A DNA stretch of 64,000 bases, from contig NZ_CP030047.1 of NCBI RefSeq assembly GCF_015291625.1, forward strand, positions 3,596,001 to 3,660,000. The letters are read 5' to 3'. The notes beneath the pieces were generated by a model that searched no databases, was not told where the DNA came from, and saw nothing but the letters and a program-made list of their open reading frames with translations. The DNA is from Bradyrhizobium sp. CCBAU 53421 (lineage in GTDB: Bacteria > Pseudomonadota > Alphaproteobacteria > Rhizobiales > Xanthobacteraceae). The position numbers and the translations under genes were made by a program. Positions 33,970 through 42,915 of the stretch are shown here, piece after piece; the first letter of the stretch is position 1, and each line of letters opens with the position of its first letter.

Positions 33970-35850
33970 ATGTCGATCGACGGCGTAAGCGGCAGAACTT
34001 CCTATATCGGCACCACGATCCTCAACCTGCGCAGTCAGCTAAACGACCTGACGACGCAGCTTGCGACGGGCAAGGTATCGACGACCTATGCGGGGCAGGG
34101 GCTCGATCGCGGCTTCGCGCTCAGCCTGCGTGCGCAGATCAGCGGCATCAACGCATTCGCCGACACGGCTACCAACCTCAACACCCGCCTGAGCGTCGCC
34201 AACCTCACCCTGCAGGGGCTGTCGGACGTCGGCACCCAGGTGAAGAACGCCTCGACGACGGCAACGCTGACGCTCAACGACAGCGGCCAGACCTCGGGCC
34301 AGATCACCGCGCAAGCCGCCTTCGCCAACGCGGTTGCGATGCTGAACAGCCAGTCGGGCGACCGCTATCTGTTCTCCGGCCGTGCCATGGATACGCCGGC
34401 CACGGTGTCCGCCGACACGATGTTGAAGGGCACTGCAACCCAGGCCGGCCTCACCCAGCTCATCAATGAGCGCAAGCAGGCCGATCAGGGCACCAATTTG
34501 ATGGGACGCCTGAGCGTCTCTTCGCCGCCGGCGACCACGACGGTGACCAGCGTCGCCGAGGACGGCTCTCCGTTCGGGCTGAAGCTGCTGTCGGTGCAGT
34601 CGTCATTGACCGGCGCCACCGTGACCCAGCCGAGCGGCACGCCGAAGTCGACCTCGGTCGATCTCGGCGCGGTCAATCCGAAGGACGGCGACAAGATCAA
34701 GTTCAACTTCACGCTGCCCGACGGCACCACGGATTCGATCGAGCTGACGGCGACGACGACGAATCCGCCGCCGGCCGGGTCGTTCCTGATCGGCGCCGAC
34801 ACCACGGCGACGACGGCCAACCTGCAGTCGACGCTGACCACGTCCATCAAGACGCTGAGCGACACGTCGCTGGTGGCGGCCTCGGCGGTCGCGGCATCCA
34901 ACAACTTCTTCAATCCGGTCGCGACCGTCGCGGGCGCCGCCGTCAACAACCAGAACACGCCGCCGGCGCCGATCTCAGGCGCCACGGCCCTTTCGGGAAC
35001 AGCCGGCACCAACTCGCTGTCGACGAGCTTTGCGGCCGGCGACACCATCACGGTGAACGGCACCCCGATCACCTTCGTGGCCTCGGGCGCCACCGGCAAC
35101 CAAGTCAACATCACCGACAGCGTGCAGACGCTGATGGCGAAGATCGACCAGATCAGCGGCACCAAGAACCCGTCGACCATCAGCAATGGTGCGATCGCGC
35201 TGCATGGCGCCGATGGCGCGAGCCTCTCGATCTCGAGCTCCAACACGGCAGCACTCGGCGCGCTTGGCATCGCCAACAACACCACCGCTGCCCCGGCGCC
35301 GCTCAGGGTAGGGGGACCGCCGTTCGACACCGCGACCAGCCTGGTCGCCGGCACGCCTGCCAACACGGTGTACTGGTACACCGGCGAGAACGGCCCGGGA
35401 TCGGCGCGCGGCACCGCCGTCGCGCAGGTCGATCAGTCGATCACCGTGCAGTATGGCGCGCGCGCCAACGAGCAGGCGTTCCGCTACCTGCTGCAGAACG
35501 TCGCGGTGTATGCGGCGGTGACCACCAATGCCAGCAATCCGAATGCCAGCGCGCAGGTGACGGCGCTCGCCCAACGCGTCAGCGCGAACCTCGCGCCGCA
35601 GAACGGCCAGCAGCAGATCCAGGACGTGCAGGCCGAGTTTGCCGGCGCGCAGACGGCGACCAAGGCGGCCACTGATCGTCAGACCCAGCTCAAGGGCATG
35701 GCGGAGACGATGCTCGACTCGGTCGAGGGCGTCAATCAGGACGAGGTCGCGACCAAGATCCTGGCGCTGCAGACCAGCCTGCAGGCGTCGTACCAGACCA
35801 CGTCGATGCTGTATCAGACCACGCTGTTGAAATATCTGCCGATCAGCTGA
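33970..35850 (+). CDS. flgL: Flagellar hook-associated protein FlgL (HAP3)
   Basis: A 626-residue protein, about twice the enteric length. N-terminus MSIDGVSGRTSYIGTTILNLRSQLNDLTTQLATGK and C-terminus (QDEVATKILALQTSLQASYQTTSMLYQTTLLKYL) are flagellin-like D0/D1 helices of FlgL. Residues ~337-437 are an inserted domain homologous to that in FlgE (ITFVASGATGNQ motif). FlgL links FlgK to flagellin. Last gene of the operon; a terminator follows shortly after. Confidence 0.93.
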   Translation: MSIDGVSGRTSYIGTTILNLRSQLNDLTTQLATGKVSTTYAGQGLDRGFALSLRAQISGINAFADTATNLNTRLSVANLTLQGLSDVGTQVKNASTTATLTLNDSGQTSGQITAQAAFANAVAMLNSQSGDRYLFSGRAMDTPATVSADTMLKGTATQAGLTQLINERKQADQGTNLMGRLSVSSPPATTTVTSVAEDGSPFGLKLLSVQSSLTGATVTQPSGTPKSTSVDLGAVNPKDGDKIKFNFTLPDGTTDSIELTATTTNPPPAGSFLIGADTTATTANLQSTLTTSIKTLSDTSLVAASAVAASNNFFNPVATVAGAAVNNQNTPPAPISGATALSGTAGTNSLSTSFAAGDTITVNGTPITFVASGATGNQVNITDSVQTLMAKIDQISGTKNPSTISNGAIALHGADGASLSISSSNTAALGALGIANNTTAAPAPLRVGGPPFDTATSLVAGTPANTVYWYTGENGPGSARGTAVAQVDQSITVQYGARANEQAFRYLLQNVAVYAAVTTNASNPNASAQVTALAQRVSANLAPQNGQQQIQDVQAEFAGAQTATKAATDRQTQLKGMAETMLDSVEGVNQDEVATKILALQTSLQASYQTTSMLYQTTLLKYLPIS

Positions 35851-35879
35851 TCACGCCCCCTCATCTCCAGCCAGCAAAA

Positions 35880-35901
35880 AAGGCCTCCTCGCGGAGGCCT
35901 T
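35880..35901. terminator. Bidirectional terminator between flgL and flbT
   Basis: Perfect 8-bp stem AGGCCTCC / GGAGGCCT with a TCGC loop, A-rich on the left and T-rich on the right, so it can end both flgL and the convergent flbT transcripts. Confidence 0.85.
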
Positions 35902-35921
35902 CTTGTTGCGGCGAGAGGCAT

Positions 35922-36341
35922 CTAGGCGCTCTTGCGGGCGTCGTCCTGATTGGCGCGCGCGCTTTCCAGCAGCTTCTCCTCGTGCGCGATCAGCTTCTTG
36001 GATTCCTTCAACGCGTGATAGAGATCGCCGTTGAGGATGAAGTTGTTGACGCTTTCGATGAACGGCCAGGCGCTTGGCATAGCGGTGATGATGTCGCGCA
36101 CCAGGCTGAAATAGGTTGGGTGGTGCGCCATCGGGTCCGGCGACAGATACATCAGCTGCACCGCGAGATAGATCAGTTTCGCCGGCGTATCGGCGGTCTC
36201 CGGCGTCAGGATATCCTTCTCGCGCAGGATCGGGATACGGTCGCCGTCGATCAGGAGGCGGGCGCGCTGATCGGTGTTGGTGATCACGCAATTGCCGACG
36301 ATGATGCGCTCGTTCGGTTTGAGTTCGACCTTCAGGGCCAT
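35922..36341 (-). CDS. flbT: Flagellar biosynthesis repressor FlbT
   Basis: A 139-residue protein (MALKVELKPNERIIVGNCVITN) with the FlbT pattern, including the TDQRARLLIDGD strand. In Caulobacter FlbT binds the flagellin mRNA leader and controls its stability, acting against FlaF. Here it lies next to the flagellin and flaF genes but is transcribed the opposite way, sharing an upstream region with flagellin. ATG at 36341 has GGAGA upstream. The C-terminal ~40 residues are helical and charged. Confidence 0.93.
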   Translation of the reverse strand: MALKVELKPNERIIVGNCVITNTDQRARLLIDGDRIPILREKDILTPETADTPAKLIYLAVQLMYLSPDPMAHHPTYFSLVRDIITAMPSAWPFIESVNNFILNGDLYHALKESKKLIAHEEKLLESARANQDDARKSA

Positions 36342-36710
36342 GACCGTTCTCCTTTGCCGGGCAGTCGCGCGATATCGTTGCAGCGAACGAAGTTGAGTTC
36401 GGCAACTGCTTAGCAGCCGCCGTTGCGGCCCGGGGCCGATGCGACAGCGATCCTTTCCCATGATGGTTAACGCTTGGTGAACAGCGGCCGGACGTGAGCG
36501 CAGGCATTCGGCCGGAATCGGCAATCGCCTCAGTAGTTTTCACGGCGAACTTCGCCCAGTGGCGACAATTTTATTCTTCGGCATTTGAATCAAACGCCGC
36601 CCTGGAGATTTCTTTTTCCTTCGCGGGCTCGAACGCAGGATTGGCCATCCGCGCGGTCAGAAAGGACTGGCGCGGTTTTGTCCTCAGTTTCACACCAGAA
36701 AGGTATGAAA
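36342..36710. other. Divergent regulatory region of flbT and flagellin genes
   Basis: About 370 bases without a gene; must hold promoters for both directions and the flagellin mRNA leader, the expected target of FlbT. No sigma-54 site with exact GG-N10-GC spacing was found; the TGGCGCGGTTTTGTC segment near 36668 is only a partial match. Confidence 0.5.
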
Positions 36711-37880
36711 ATGTCCGGTATCATTCTCTCCTCCTCCGTTCGCCAGAACCTCCTCTCCCTCCAGTCCACCGCCGATCTGCTCTCCACTACGCAGAACCGC
36801 CTTGCCACCGGCAAGAAGGTCAACACGGCGCTCGACAACCCGACCAACTTCTTCACCGCACAGTCGCTCGACAACCGCGCCAGCGACATCAACAACCTGC
36901 TCGATGGCATCGGCAACGGTGTGCAGGTGCTGCAGGCGGCCAACACCGGCATCACCTCGCTGCAGAAGCTGGTCGATACCGCGAAGTCGATCGCCAACCA
37001 GGTGCTGCAGAGCCCGACCGGCTACACCACGAGGTCGCAGGTCACCTCCACCGCGGCGCTCGGTGGCACGTCCGCCAACCTCGTCGACGGCACCACGATC
37101 AAGAGCGGCGACGTACTGGCCATTGCAGCTTCTGCCGGCCAGCCCGCCTTCAGCTTCACCTTCGGGGCCAGCAGCTCGCTGGCGCAGCTGAACACCGCGC
37201 TGTCGGCCAGCAATCTGACGGCGAGCCTCGACAGCTCCAACAAGCTCGTCATCACCACGACCAATGACGCGGCGTCCTCGACGATCGGTGCGGTGACCTT
37301 CACCAACACCGGCGGCGGCACCGCGACGTTCAGCGCTGCCGGCACGGCTCCGGTTGCCGATTCGGCCTCGCAGTCGGCGCGTGCGGCGTTGGTGACGCAG
37401 TACAACAACACAATCTCGCAGATCACGACCACGGCGCAGGACGCCTCGTTCAACGGCATCAACCTGTTGAGCGGCGACAGCCTGAAGCTGACCTTCAACG
37501 AGACCGGCAAGTCGACGCTGAGCATCACCGGCGTCAAGTTCGATGCCGCCGGCCTCGGCCTGAAATCGCTGGCCGCCGGCACCGACTTCCTCGACAACAA
37601 CTCGGCGAACAGCGTGATCGCGTCGCTGAGCTCGGCGAGCTCCTCGCTCCGCAGCGAAGCCTCGACGCTGGGCTCCAACCTCTCGATCGTGCAGATCCGT
37701 CAGGACTTCTCGAAGAACCTGATCAACGTGCTGCAGACCGGTTCGTCCAACCTGACGCTGGCCGACACCAACGAGGAAGCGGCCAACAGCCAGGCGCTGT
37801 CGACCCGCCAGTCGATCGCAGTCTCTGCGCTCGCGCTCGCCAACCAGAGCCAGCAGAGCGTGCTGCAGCTGCTCCGCTAA
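36711..37880 (+). CDS. fliC: Flagellin
   Basis: A 389-residue filament subunit. The N-terminal D0/D1 helices (MSGIILSSSVRQNLLSLQSTADLLSTTQNRLATGKK) and C-terminal helix (ISVSALALANQSQQSVLQLLR) are conserved for rhizobial flagellins. The central ~100 residues form the variable exposed domain, rich in Ser, Thr and Ala. ATG at 36711 is favoured with AAGG seven bases before; a second ATG lies two codons upstream. A strong terminator follows. flaF lies downstream and flbT upstream. Confidence 0.95.
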   Translation: MSGIILSSSVRQNLLSLQSTADLLSTTQNRLATGKKVNTALDNPTNFFTAQSLDNRASDINNLLDGIGNGVQVLQAANTGITSLQKLVDTAKSIANQVLQSPTGYTTRSQVTSTAALGGTSANLVDGTTIKSGDVLAIAASAGQPAFSFTFGASSSLAQLNTALSASNLTASLDSSNKLVITTTNDAASSTIGAVTFTNTGGGTATFSAAGTAPVADSASQSARAALVTQYNNTISQITTTAQDASFNGINLLSGDSLKLTFNETGKSTLSITGVKFDAAGLGLKSLAAGTDFLDNNSANSVIASLSSASSSLRSEASTLGSNLSIVQIRQDFSKNLINVLQTGSSNLTLADTNEEAANSQALSTRQSIAVSALALANQSQQSVLQLLR

Positions 37881-37902
37881 GCGCGCCGAACAGCACTCCA
37901 GG

Positions 37903-37930
37903 AACGGCGGGGGAAACCCCGCCGTTTTTT
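37903..37930 (+). terminator. Rho-independent terminator after flagellin gene
   Basis: Stem AACGGCGGGG / CCCCGCCGTT with a short A-rich loop, followed by a run of T. Expected for a highly transcribed gene. Confidence 0.88.
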
Positions 37931-38087
37931 CTTTGTCTCCGGGATATTACGGTATCTTGCTATGCCGTCAGAACGGCGCATTTCGTAACGTCTGCTAACC
38001 ATATTTAAAGGCGGCGGATGCATAAATATCGGGCGCTAGAATTGCGTCTTCGCGGCTCCAGAAATCCGCATCCCATCGAGGTCATTA

Positions 38088-38453
38088 ATGTCGAATGCAG
38101 CCCAGGCCTACGCCCGTACGTCAACGACGACGGCCTCCCCACGTGAAATCGAAGCGCAGGCGCTGTTGAAGGCCGCGCGGCAGCTGCAGGAAGTCCAGGC
38201 GAACTGGAACGGCCTCGACAAGGCGCTCGATCACGCATTGCTGTTCAACCGCCGCCTCTGGTCGATCTTCCTCAGTGCGGCAGAGGGCGCCGACAATCCG
38301 CAGCCGCTCGAGGTGCGTCAGAACATCGCCAACATCAGCGTGTTCGTGATGAAGCAGACCATCGACATCCAGATGAATCCGGACCCGGCCAAGCTGAAGT
38401 CGCTGATCGACATCAATTGCAACATCGCTGCCGGCCTTTCGGGCCGCGGCTGA
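38088..38453 (+). CDS. flaF: Flagellar biosynthesis regulator FlaF
   Basis: A 121-residue FlaF-family protein (YARTSTTTASPREIEAQALLKAARQL then ALLFNRRLWSIFLSAAE). In Caulobacter FlaF is needed for flagellin secretion and works with FlbT on flagellin translation. It sits in the usual place beside the flagellin gene, after the terminator. Confidence 0.92.
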   Translation: MSNAAQAYARTSTTTASPREIEAQALLKAARQLQEVQANWNGLDKALDHALLFNRRLWSIFLSAAEGADNPQPLEVRQNIANISVFVMKQTIDIQMNPDPAKLKSLIDINCNIAAGLSGRG

Positions 38454-38481
38454 TCGGCCGGTTCACGACGGAGCCATCGGC

Positions 38482-38844
38482 ATGGCCGACGTATTGAGCA
38501 TCCTGTCGGCCAACTACAAGGCTGCCGGCCTGACGGTTCCGTCGAAGACGCCCTATGTGGCGGTCGATCCGAAGCTCTATGAGGGCAGCTGGAGCGGCAA
38601 GTACGCCAACAACAAGTCGTTCAACATCTCGGTGTCGAACGTCGACGGCTTCCGCGCCAAGGTCCATTATCAGAGCGACGGCACCAATAAGTATCAGGAC
38701 GTCTTGATCAAGGACGGTGCGTTCCGGGTCGGCGATACCAAGTTCTCGCTGGTCCAGCAGGGCACCGCACTGATCGCCAATGTCGTCACCGATCCGGCCA
38801 CCGGATCGACCTATCTCGACAAGGCCTACGCGACTCAGAAGTGA
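38482..38844 (+). CDS. Hypothetical small protein after flaF
   Basis: A 120-residue protein (MADVLSILSANYKAAGLTVPSKTPYVAVDPKLYEGSW), beta-rich (many Ser/Thr/Asn, strand-like spacing) after a short N-terminal helix. It begins 28 bases after flaF, so it is likely co-transcribed and may be a flagellar accessory. No domain recognised. Confidence 0.7.
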   Translation: MADVLSILSANYKAAGLTVPSKTPYVAVDPKLYEGSWSGKYANNKSFNISVSNVDGFRAKVHYQSDGTNKYQDVLIKDGAFRVGDTKFSLVQQGTALIANVVTDPATGSTYLDKAYATQK

Positions 38845-38861
38845 GGGCCCGCTCGATTGCG

Positions 38862-39248
38862 CTAGGCGCGGCGGTCGGTTGCACGCGCCCGCGTCGGCGC
38901 GTCCTTGCTGAGATCGAGCGCGTGGAAATAGGCGCGTCGGCGCAATACGGCTTCTTCCGGAAACTGCCTCACCACGAGATTGGTGCGATTGTCGACCACC
39001 TGATAGACCACGGCGCGCGCGTCGCGGTCGATGATGACCTGGTCGGTGACCGACGGCGCCTGATTTGAAATCGATGCGTTGACGACGTTGGGGTCGATCG
39101 TGACGCGCACGCTCGGCTCCGGAGCGGTGACGCTCTGGCTCGCGGGCAATTCGGTCTTCACCGCCTTCTGCGCCGTATCGCTCACGGGAGTGATCATCGG
39201 CGCTGCGACCGGTGCCCCCACCGGCTTGATGTTGAAATCTGTACTCAT
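38862..39248 (-). CDS. FlaG-like flagellar protein
   Basis: A 128-residue protein. The N-terminal ~70 residues are disordered and rich in Pro/Val/Thr; the C-terminal part (ARAVVYQVVDNRTNLVVRQFPEEAVL) follows the FlaG pattern of a strand pair ending in R-Q-x-P-x-E. FlaG proteins affect filament length or assembly. ATG at 39248 has GAGG upstream. The assignment rests on the short motif and the flagellar context. Confidence 0.65.
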   Translation of the reverse strand: MSTDFNIKPVGAPVAAPMITPVSDTAQKAVKTELPASQSVTAPEPSVRVTIDPNVVNASISNQAPSVTDQVIIDRDARAVVYQVVDNRTNLVVRQFPEEAVLRRRAYFHALDLSKDAPTRARATDRRA

Positions 39249-39411
39249 GGCAGCCTCGTAGTGCACAGGCACTAGTTCGCTTGAGTCAAATCCCAACCCC
39301 TCACGATCCGCAACTCTACGGGGAACCTCTCAACAGGCTGTTAGGGAACACGCTGAATGCCGCGCTGCCGGAGCTGCGTCGAATTGAGCTAAATTGTCGG
39401 CGTTGCGCGGG

Positions 39412-39909
39412 TCAGAGCGTGCGGCTGACCGCGATCGGCGTCATGTTGCGCGGGCCCGGCGTCGCGCGCTGTCCGTTCGCGGTATAGGTGTTCGGGATGT
39501 TGCGGCGCTGCACCTCGGCATTGACGCCGCGCACGATGCCCTCGGACACGGCATGTGCGGTCGCAAGCACCGTCAGGTTGACCTGCAGCATCGCGCGGAA
39601 CGTCTCGTGATGACGCCGCAGCGTCGCGAGCAGTTCGGGATCGGTCTGCGTCAGCATCTTCTGCATCGATTTGAGGTGCTCCACCGCGAGCATGTAGCGC
39701 CGCGACAGCTCCGACTTCTGCGCCTCCAGCCGCATGCCCTCGCGGATCTTGCCGGCGCGGACGAACTCGGTCTCCTGTTCGACGACGACGAGCAGCGCGC
39801 TCATCACTTCAGTCAGCTCGTTGGCGAGACGTGCGACGTCGGGGGGCGTCGACGTCGCGGGCCGTGCGGCGGGGGCGGCTGGCCGATGCTGCTGTGGACG
39901 CTGGTTCAT
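39412..39909 (-). CDS. Flagellar chaperone-like protein (FlgN-like)
   Basis: A 165-residue helical protein. After a proline-rich N-terminus, residues ~25-130 are a long coiled helix pair (LANELTEVMSALLVVVEQETEFVRAGK then KSELSRRYMLAVEHLKSMQKML), as in the FlgN family of export chaperones for FlgK and FlgL. It closes the flgI-rod protein operon on the minus strand, 22 bases after the preceding gene. The family match is by overall pattern only. Confidence 0.6.
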   Translation of the reverse strand: MNQRPQQHRPAAPAARPATSTPPDVARLANELTEVMSALLVVVEQETEFVRAGKIREGMRLEAQKSELSRRYMLAVEHLKSMQKMLTQTDPELLATLRRHHETFRAMLQVNLTVLATAHAVSEGIVRGVNAEVQRRNIPNTYTANGQRATPGPRNMTPIAVSRTL

Positions 39910-39931
39910 CGCACTGCTCCTTGAATCCGAA

Positions 39932-40288
39932 TTAGCTCTTGTTCGCCTGCTGCAGGATCAGCGAGCGGAATACTTCGTTGGAAATGCCGACGCCGCCGGC
40001 CTTGGCGAAATTCTTCGAATATTCGTCGGTCAGCATCGAGCGCCACGCGCCGGTGCCGACCGTATCGCCGTAGGGACCTTCGCCCTTCAGGCCGGTGGTC
40101 ATCTGCGAGAACATCGTATTGAGGAACATCGATTCGAAATCGGTCGCGGTCGCCTTCGCCTTGGTGATCTGCTGCGGCGTGACCTTCTTCATCGCATCCT
40201 GCAGCACGGGATCGGGGCGGCCGTTGAACATCGGCATCAGCGCCTTGTTCGGCATGCTGCCGGTGGTGCTGTTGATCAGGCTCGCCAT
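39932..40288 (-). CDS. Rod-binding protein, FlgJ N-terminal type
   Basis: A 118-residue protein with the rod-binding motif of FlgJ (KAKATATDFESMFLNTMFSQM, then YGDTVGTGAWRSMLTDEYSKNFAKAGGVGI). There is no muramidase domain, as usual in alphaproteobacteria. The gene overlaps the flgI stop by TGATG, so the two are translationally coupled. It presumably caps or scaffolds rod assembly in the periplasm. Confidence 0.85.
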   Translation of the reverse strand: MASLINSTTGSMPNKALMPMFNGRPDPVLQDAMKKVTPQQITKAKATATDFESMFLNTMFSQMTTGLKGEGPYGDTVGTGAWRSMLTDEYSKNFAKAGGVGISNEVFRSLILQQANKS

Positions 40289-41412
40289 CACATCACCTCG
40301 ATATCGGCTTCGATCGCGCCGGCGGCCTTGATTGCCTGCAGGATGCTGATCAGGTCGCGCGGTCCGATGCCGAGGCCGTTGAGGCCGTCGACGAGCTGCT
40401 GCAGCGAGACACCGTTTCTGACGAGCGCAAATTTCTTGCCGTCCTCGCTGACGCCGACGCTGCTGCGAGGGGTCACGACCGTTCGGCCGCGCGACAGCGG
40501 ATTGGGCTGGCTGACCTGCGGGGCTTCCGAGATCGTGACGGTGAGATTGCCCTGTGCCACTGCGACGGTCGCGACGCGCACGTCGCGGCCCATCACGATG
40601 ATGCCGGAGCGCTCGTCGATCACAATCTTCGCGGTGAGGTCGGGATCGACCTGCAACTGCTCGATCTCGGTCAGGAAGGCGACGACGTTGCCCTTGAACT
40701 CCGACGGGACCGAGAGCTGCACCGTGGACGGATCGATCGGCTCGGCAGTCTTGACGCCGAGATAGTCGTTGACCGCTGCGGCAATCCGTTTCGCTGTCGT
40801 GAAGTCGGCGTTGCGCAGCGCGAGGCGCACGTTGGGCAGGCGGTTGAGCGCGAACTCGATCTCACGCTCGATGATGGCGCCGTTGGCGATCCGGCCGACC
40901 GTCGGCACGCCGCGCACGACGCTGGCGGCGGCCCCTTCGGCCGCGAAGCCGGCGACTGCCACGGATCCCTGCGCCACTGCGTAGACGTTGCCGTCGGCGC
41001 CGAGCAGGGGGGTGACGAGCAGGGTGCCGCCGCGCAGGTCCTTGGCGTCGCCGAGCGCGGAGACGGTGACGTCCATCCGCGTGCCCTGGGTTCCGAACGC
41101 CGGCAAATTGCCGGTCACCATCACGGCCGCGACGTTGCCGGTGCGGATGGTGGCGCCGCGGATGTTGACGCCCATGCGCTCGAGCATCGCCTGCAGCGAC
41201 TGCTTGGTGAAGGGGATGTTGTTCAGCGTGTCGCCGGTGCCGTTGAGGCCGACCACGAGGCCGTAACCGATCAACTGGTTCTGGCGCACGCCTTCGATGT
41301 TGGCGAGATCCTTGATCCGCGACGTCGCGGCCGCGGGCATGGCGGACGCCGCCAGCGCCAGCAGCGCGGCGCAGGCCAACCCGAATAGATTTGCGATGCG
41401 GATGCCGGGCAT
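40288..41412 (-). CDS. flgI: Flagellar P-ring protein FlgI
   Basis: A 374-residue periplasmic protein with a signal peptide (LFGLACAALLALAASAMPAAAT). The mature part starts SRIKDLANIEGVRQNQLIGYGLVVGLNGTGD, the classical FlgI N-terminus, and KQSLQAMLERMGV follows. It forms the P ring in peptidoglycan around the rod. First gene of a three-gene minus-strand operon, with a sigma-54-type promoter about 70 bases upstream. Confidence 0.95.
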   Translation of the reverse strand: MPGIRIANLFGLACAALLALAASAMPAAATSRIKDLANIEGVRQNQLIGYGLVVGLNGTGDTLNNIPFTKQSLQAMLERMGVNIRGATIRTGNVAAVMVTGNLPAFGTQGTRMDVTVSALGDAKDLRGGTLLVTPLLGADGNVYAVAQGSVAVAGFAAEGAAASVVRGVPTVGRIANGAIIEREIEFALNRLPNVRLALRNADFTTAKRIAAAVNDYLGVKTAEPIDPSTVQLSVPSEFKGNVVAFLTEIEQLQVDPDLTAKIVIDERSGIIVMGRDVRVATVAVAQGNLTVTISEAPQVSQPNPLSRGRTVVTPRSSVGVSEDGKKFALVRNGVSLQQLVDGLNGLGIGPRDLISILQAIKAAGAIEADIEVM

Positions 41413-41480
41413 CCCAAACTCCCCTCAGACCTAACGCGGATAGCGCGACACTCCCATGACGGCGATCCGCCATTAACCAT

Positions 41481-41495
41481 GCGAGCCGCGTGCCA
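41481..41495 (-). promoter_or_regulatory. Probable sigma-54 promoter of flgI operon
   Basis: On the minus strand TGGCACGCGGCTCGC has GG and GC exactly ten bases apart and one mismatch to TGGCAC-N5-TTGC. It lies about 70 bases from the flgI start, the same distance as the flgE promoter. Confidence 0.65.
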
Positions 41496-41668
41496 CTTCG
41501 TTTCATTGGGGCAATGTGTTGATATATTTATCGAAATTGTCGGGCTGCCGTTCGGTTCCGGTTCGCCAGGGAGCGCGAAACTGCCGTGCGGCGGCAGAAA
41601 TTGCCGGGTCGTTTACGCGCCGTTAACCATAAGGCGGCGATGCTCGCTTCATTCAGGCCTGCGGGATC

Positions 41669-42088
41669 ATGACGATGCGCATCTACGGACCGAACGGCAC
41701 CACGCTTGGCACGTCCACCGGCGCTACCCGGCGCACCTCGTCGAGCGGCTTCTCGCTGCCGGATGCGACCACCGCGCAGGAGGAGGTCCGCTCCACCGCC
41801 GCGCCGAAGGCCGCCGCCAGCCTCGATGCGCTACTCGCGCTGCAGGGCGTCGAAGACCCGACCGAACGCCGCAAGCGCTCGGTGGCGCGCGGCAAGGGCG
41901 CGCTCGACGTGCTCGACGCGCTCAAGCTCGGACTGCTGTCCGGCAATTTCGATTCCTCCACCGTGAACCGGCTGCGCGACGCTGCCGCAAGCCTGAAGGA
42001 ATCTTCCGGCGACCCCGGCCTCGATGCCGTGCTGGGCGAGATCGAGCTGCGCGTCGAAGTCGAGCTTGCCAAGGCTGGACAGTATTAG
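41669..42088 (+). CDS. fliX: Flagellar assembly protein FliX
   Basis: A 139-residue protein starting MTMRIYGPNGTTLG, the FliX N-terminus. C-terminal helices (LDALLALQGVEDPTERRKRSVARGKGALDVLDALKLGLLSG) match the family. In Caulobacter FliX is a regulatory factor that couples basal-body assembly to FlbD-dependent transcription. That fits the sigma-54 promoters in this locus. It is divergent from flgI, with about 260 bases between. An ATG at 41675 is an equally possible start. Confidence 0.9.
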   Translation: MTMRIYGPNGTTLGTSTGATRRTSSSGFSLPDATTAQEEVRSTAAPKAAASLDALLALQGVEDPTERRKRSVARGKGALDVLDALKLGLLSGNFDSSTVNRLRDAAASLKESSGDPGLDAVLGEIELRVEVELAKAGQY

Positions 42089-42118
42089 ATTAGGTCGTGA
42101 ACCATACGGATCGTCAGG

Positions 42119-42364
42119 TTAAGACTGTAACCAGTTGAAGGTGACCGCGGCTTCGTGCGCGGCAAGATCTGGTGTCGCAAATAGGCCCGACTGTCGCTCG
42201 GTCGGTATCCATCCCTCGGCTACAATGCTGCCGTTCCATTCATTGCGGTACCAGCGTTCAGGTCGGATTGCGTAGTACCCATCTGCGCGCTTGATGATCA
42301 ACACGCGCATCGATGGATCGCTGCCGGTAAGAACCCTTATGGTCTCTCCAAGATTGTCGGGCAT
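42119..42364 (-). CDS. Hypothetical 81-residue protein
   Basis: A compact protein (MPDNLGETIRVLTGSDPSMRVLIIKRADGYYAIRP) with strand-rich N-terminal half and no membrane segment. GGAGAGA lies seven bases ahead of the ATG. Function not recognised; it sits between fliX and a regulator gene. Confidence 0.65.
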   Translation of the reverse strand: MPDNLGETIRVLTGSDPSMRVLIIKRADGYYAIRPERWYRNEWNGSIVAEGWIPTERQSGLFATPDLAAHEAAVTFNWLQS

Positions 42365-42426
42365 CGATCTCTCCAGATGCGCCTATTAATTGTGTGGCGA
42401 TTCAAGCCCTGCTATCCGGCAGTGCC

Positions 42427-42813
42427 TCAGGCCGCCAGCGCCTTGCGCTGCGCGTCGTAGCGGCGCTGCGCGGCCAGCACTTCCTTCAGATTCTGCTCGG
42501 CCCAGTCGCGCAGCGGATCGACCGCTTCGGCGAGCGTCGATCCGAGCGGCGTGATCGAATACTCCACCGTGACCGGAACGGTTGCGATCGCACGGCGGCG
42601 CAGCAGCCCGTCGCGCTCCAGGCTCTTCAACACCTGCGACAGCATCTTCTGCGAGATGCCTTCGATGGCGCGGCGGAGCTGGTTGAAGCGCATCGGCTCG
42701 CTGCGCAGCAGCAGCAGGATCAGCACCGCCCATTTGTCGCCGACCCGGTCGAGGATCTGGCGCGTCGGGCAATTGGCGGCATAGGCGTCCGGCTTGAGGC
42801 TCGTGGCTTTCAT
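42427..42813 (-). CDS. HxlR-family transcriptional regulator
   Basis: A 128-residue winged-helix protein. CPTRQILDRVGDKWAVLILLLL and LRRAIEGISQKMLSQVLKSLERDGLLRR are the family's core, with the N-terminal cysteine kept. HxlR regulators respond to aldehydes, redox or quinone stress. It is divergent from the NAD(P)-binding oxidoreductase at 42916, about 100 bases away, and probably controls it. Confidence 0.9.
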   Translation of the reverse strand: MKATSLKPDAYAANCPTRQILDRVGDKWAVLILLLLRSEPMRFNQLRRAIEGISQKMLSQVLKSLERDGLLRRRAIATVPVTVEYSITPLGSTLAEAVDPLRDWAEQNLKEVLAAQRRYDAQRKALAA

Positions 42814-42915
42814 CGGGTTACTCCGGCGTAATCAGGTGAGACAAGAGTGCCTTCTTCACACCTACATCCATTTCGCTATCTAGTCACCATTGGAAACTAC
42901 CAATCGGAGACTTTG

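Noticed and set aside
36660..36685. Sigma-54 promoter for flagellin
   Set aside because: TGGCGCGGTTTTGTC lacks the GC at the right distance.
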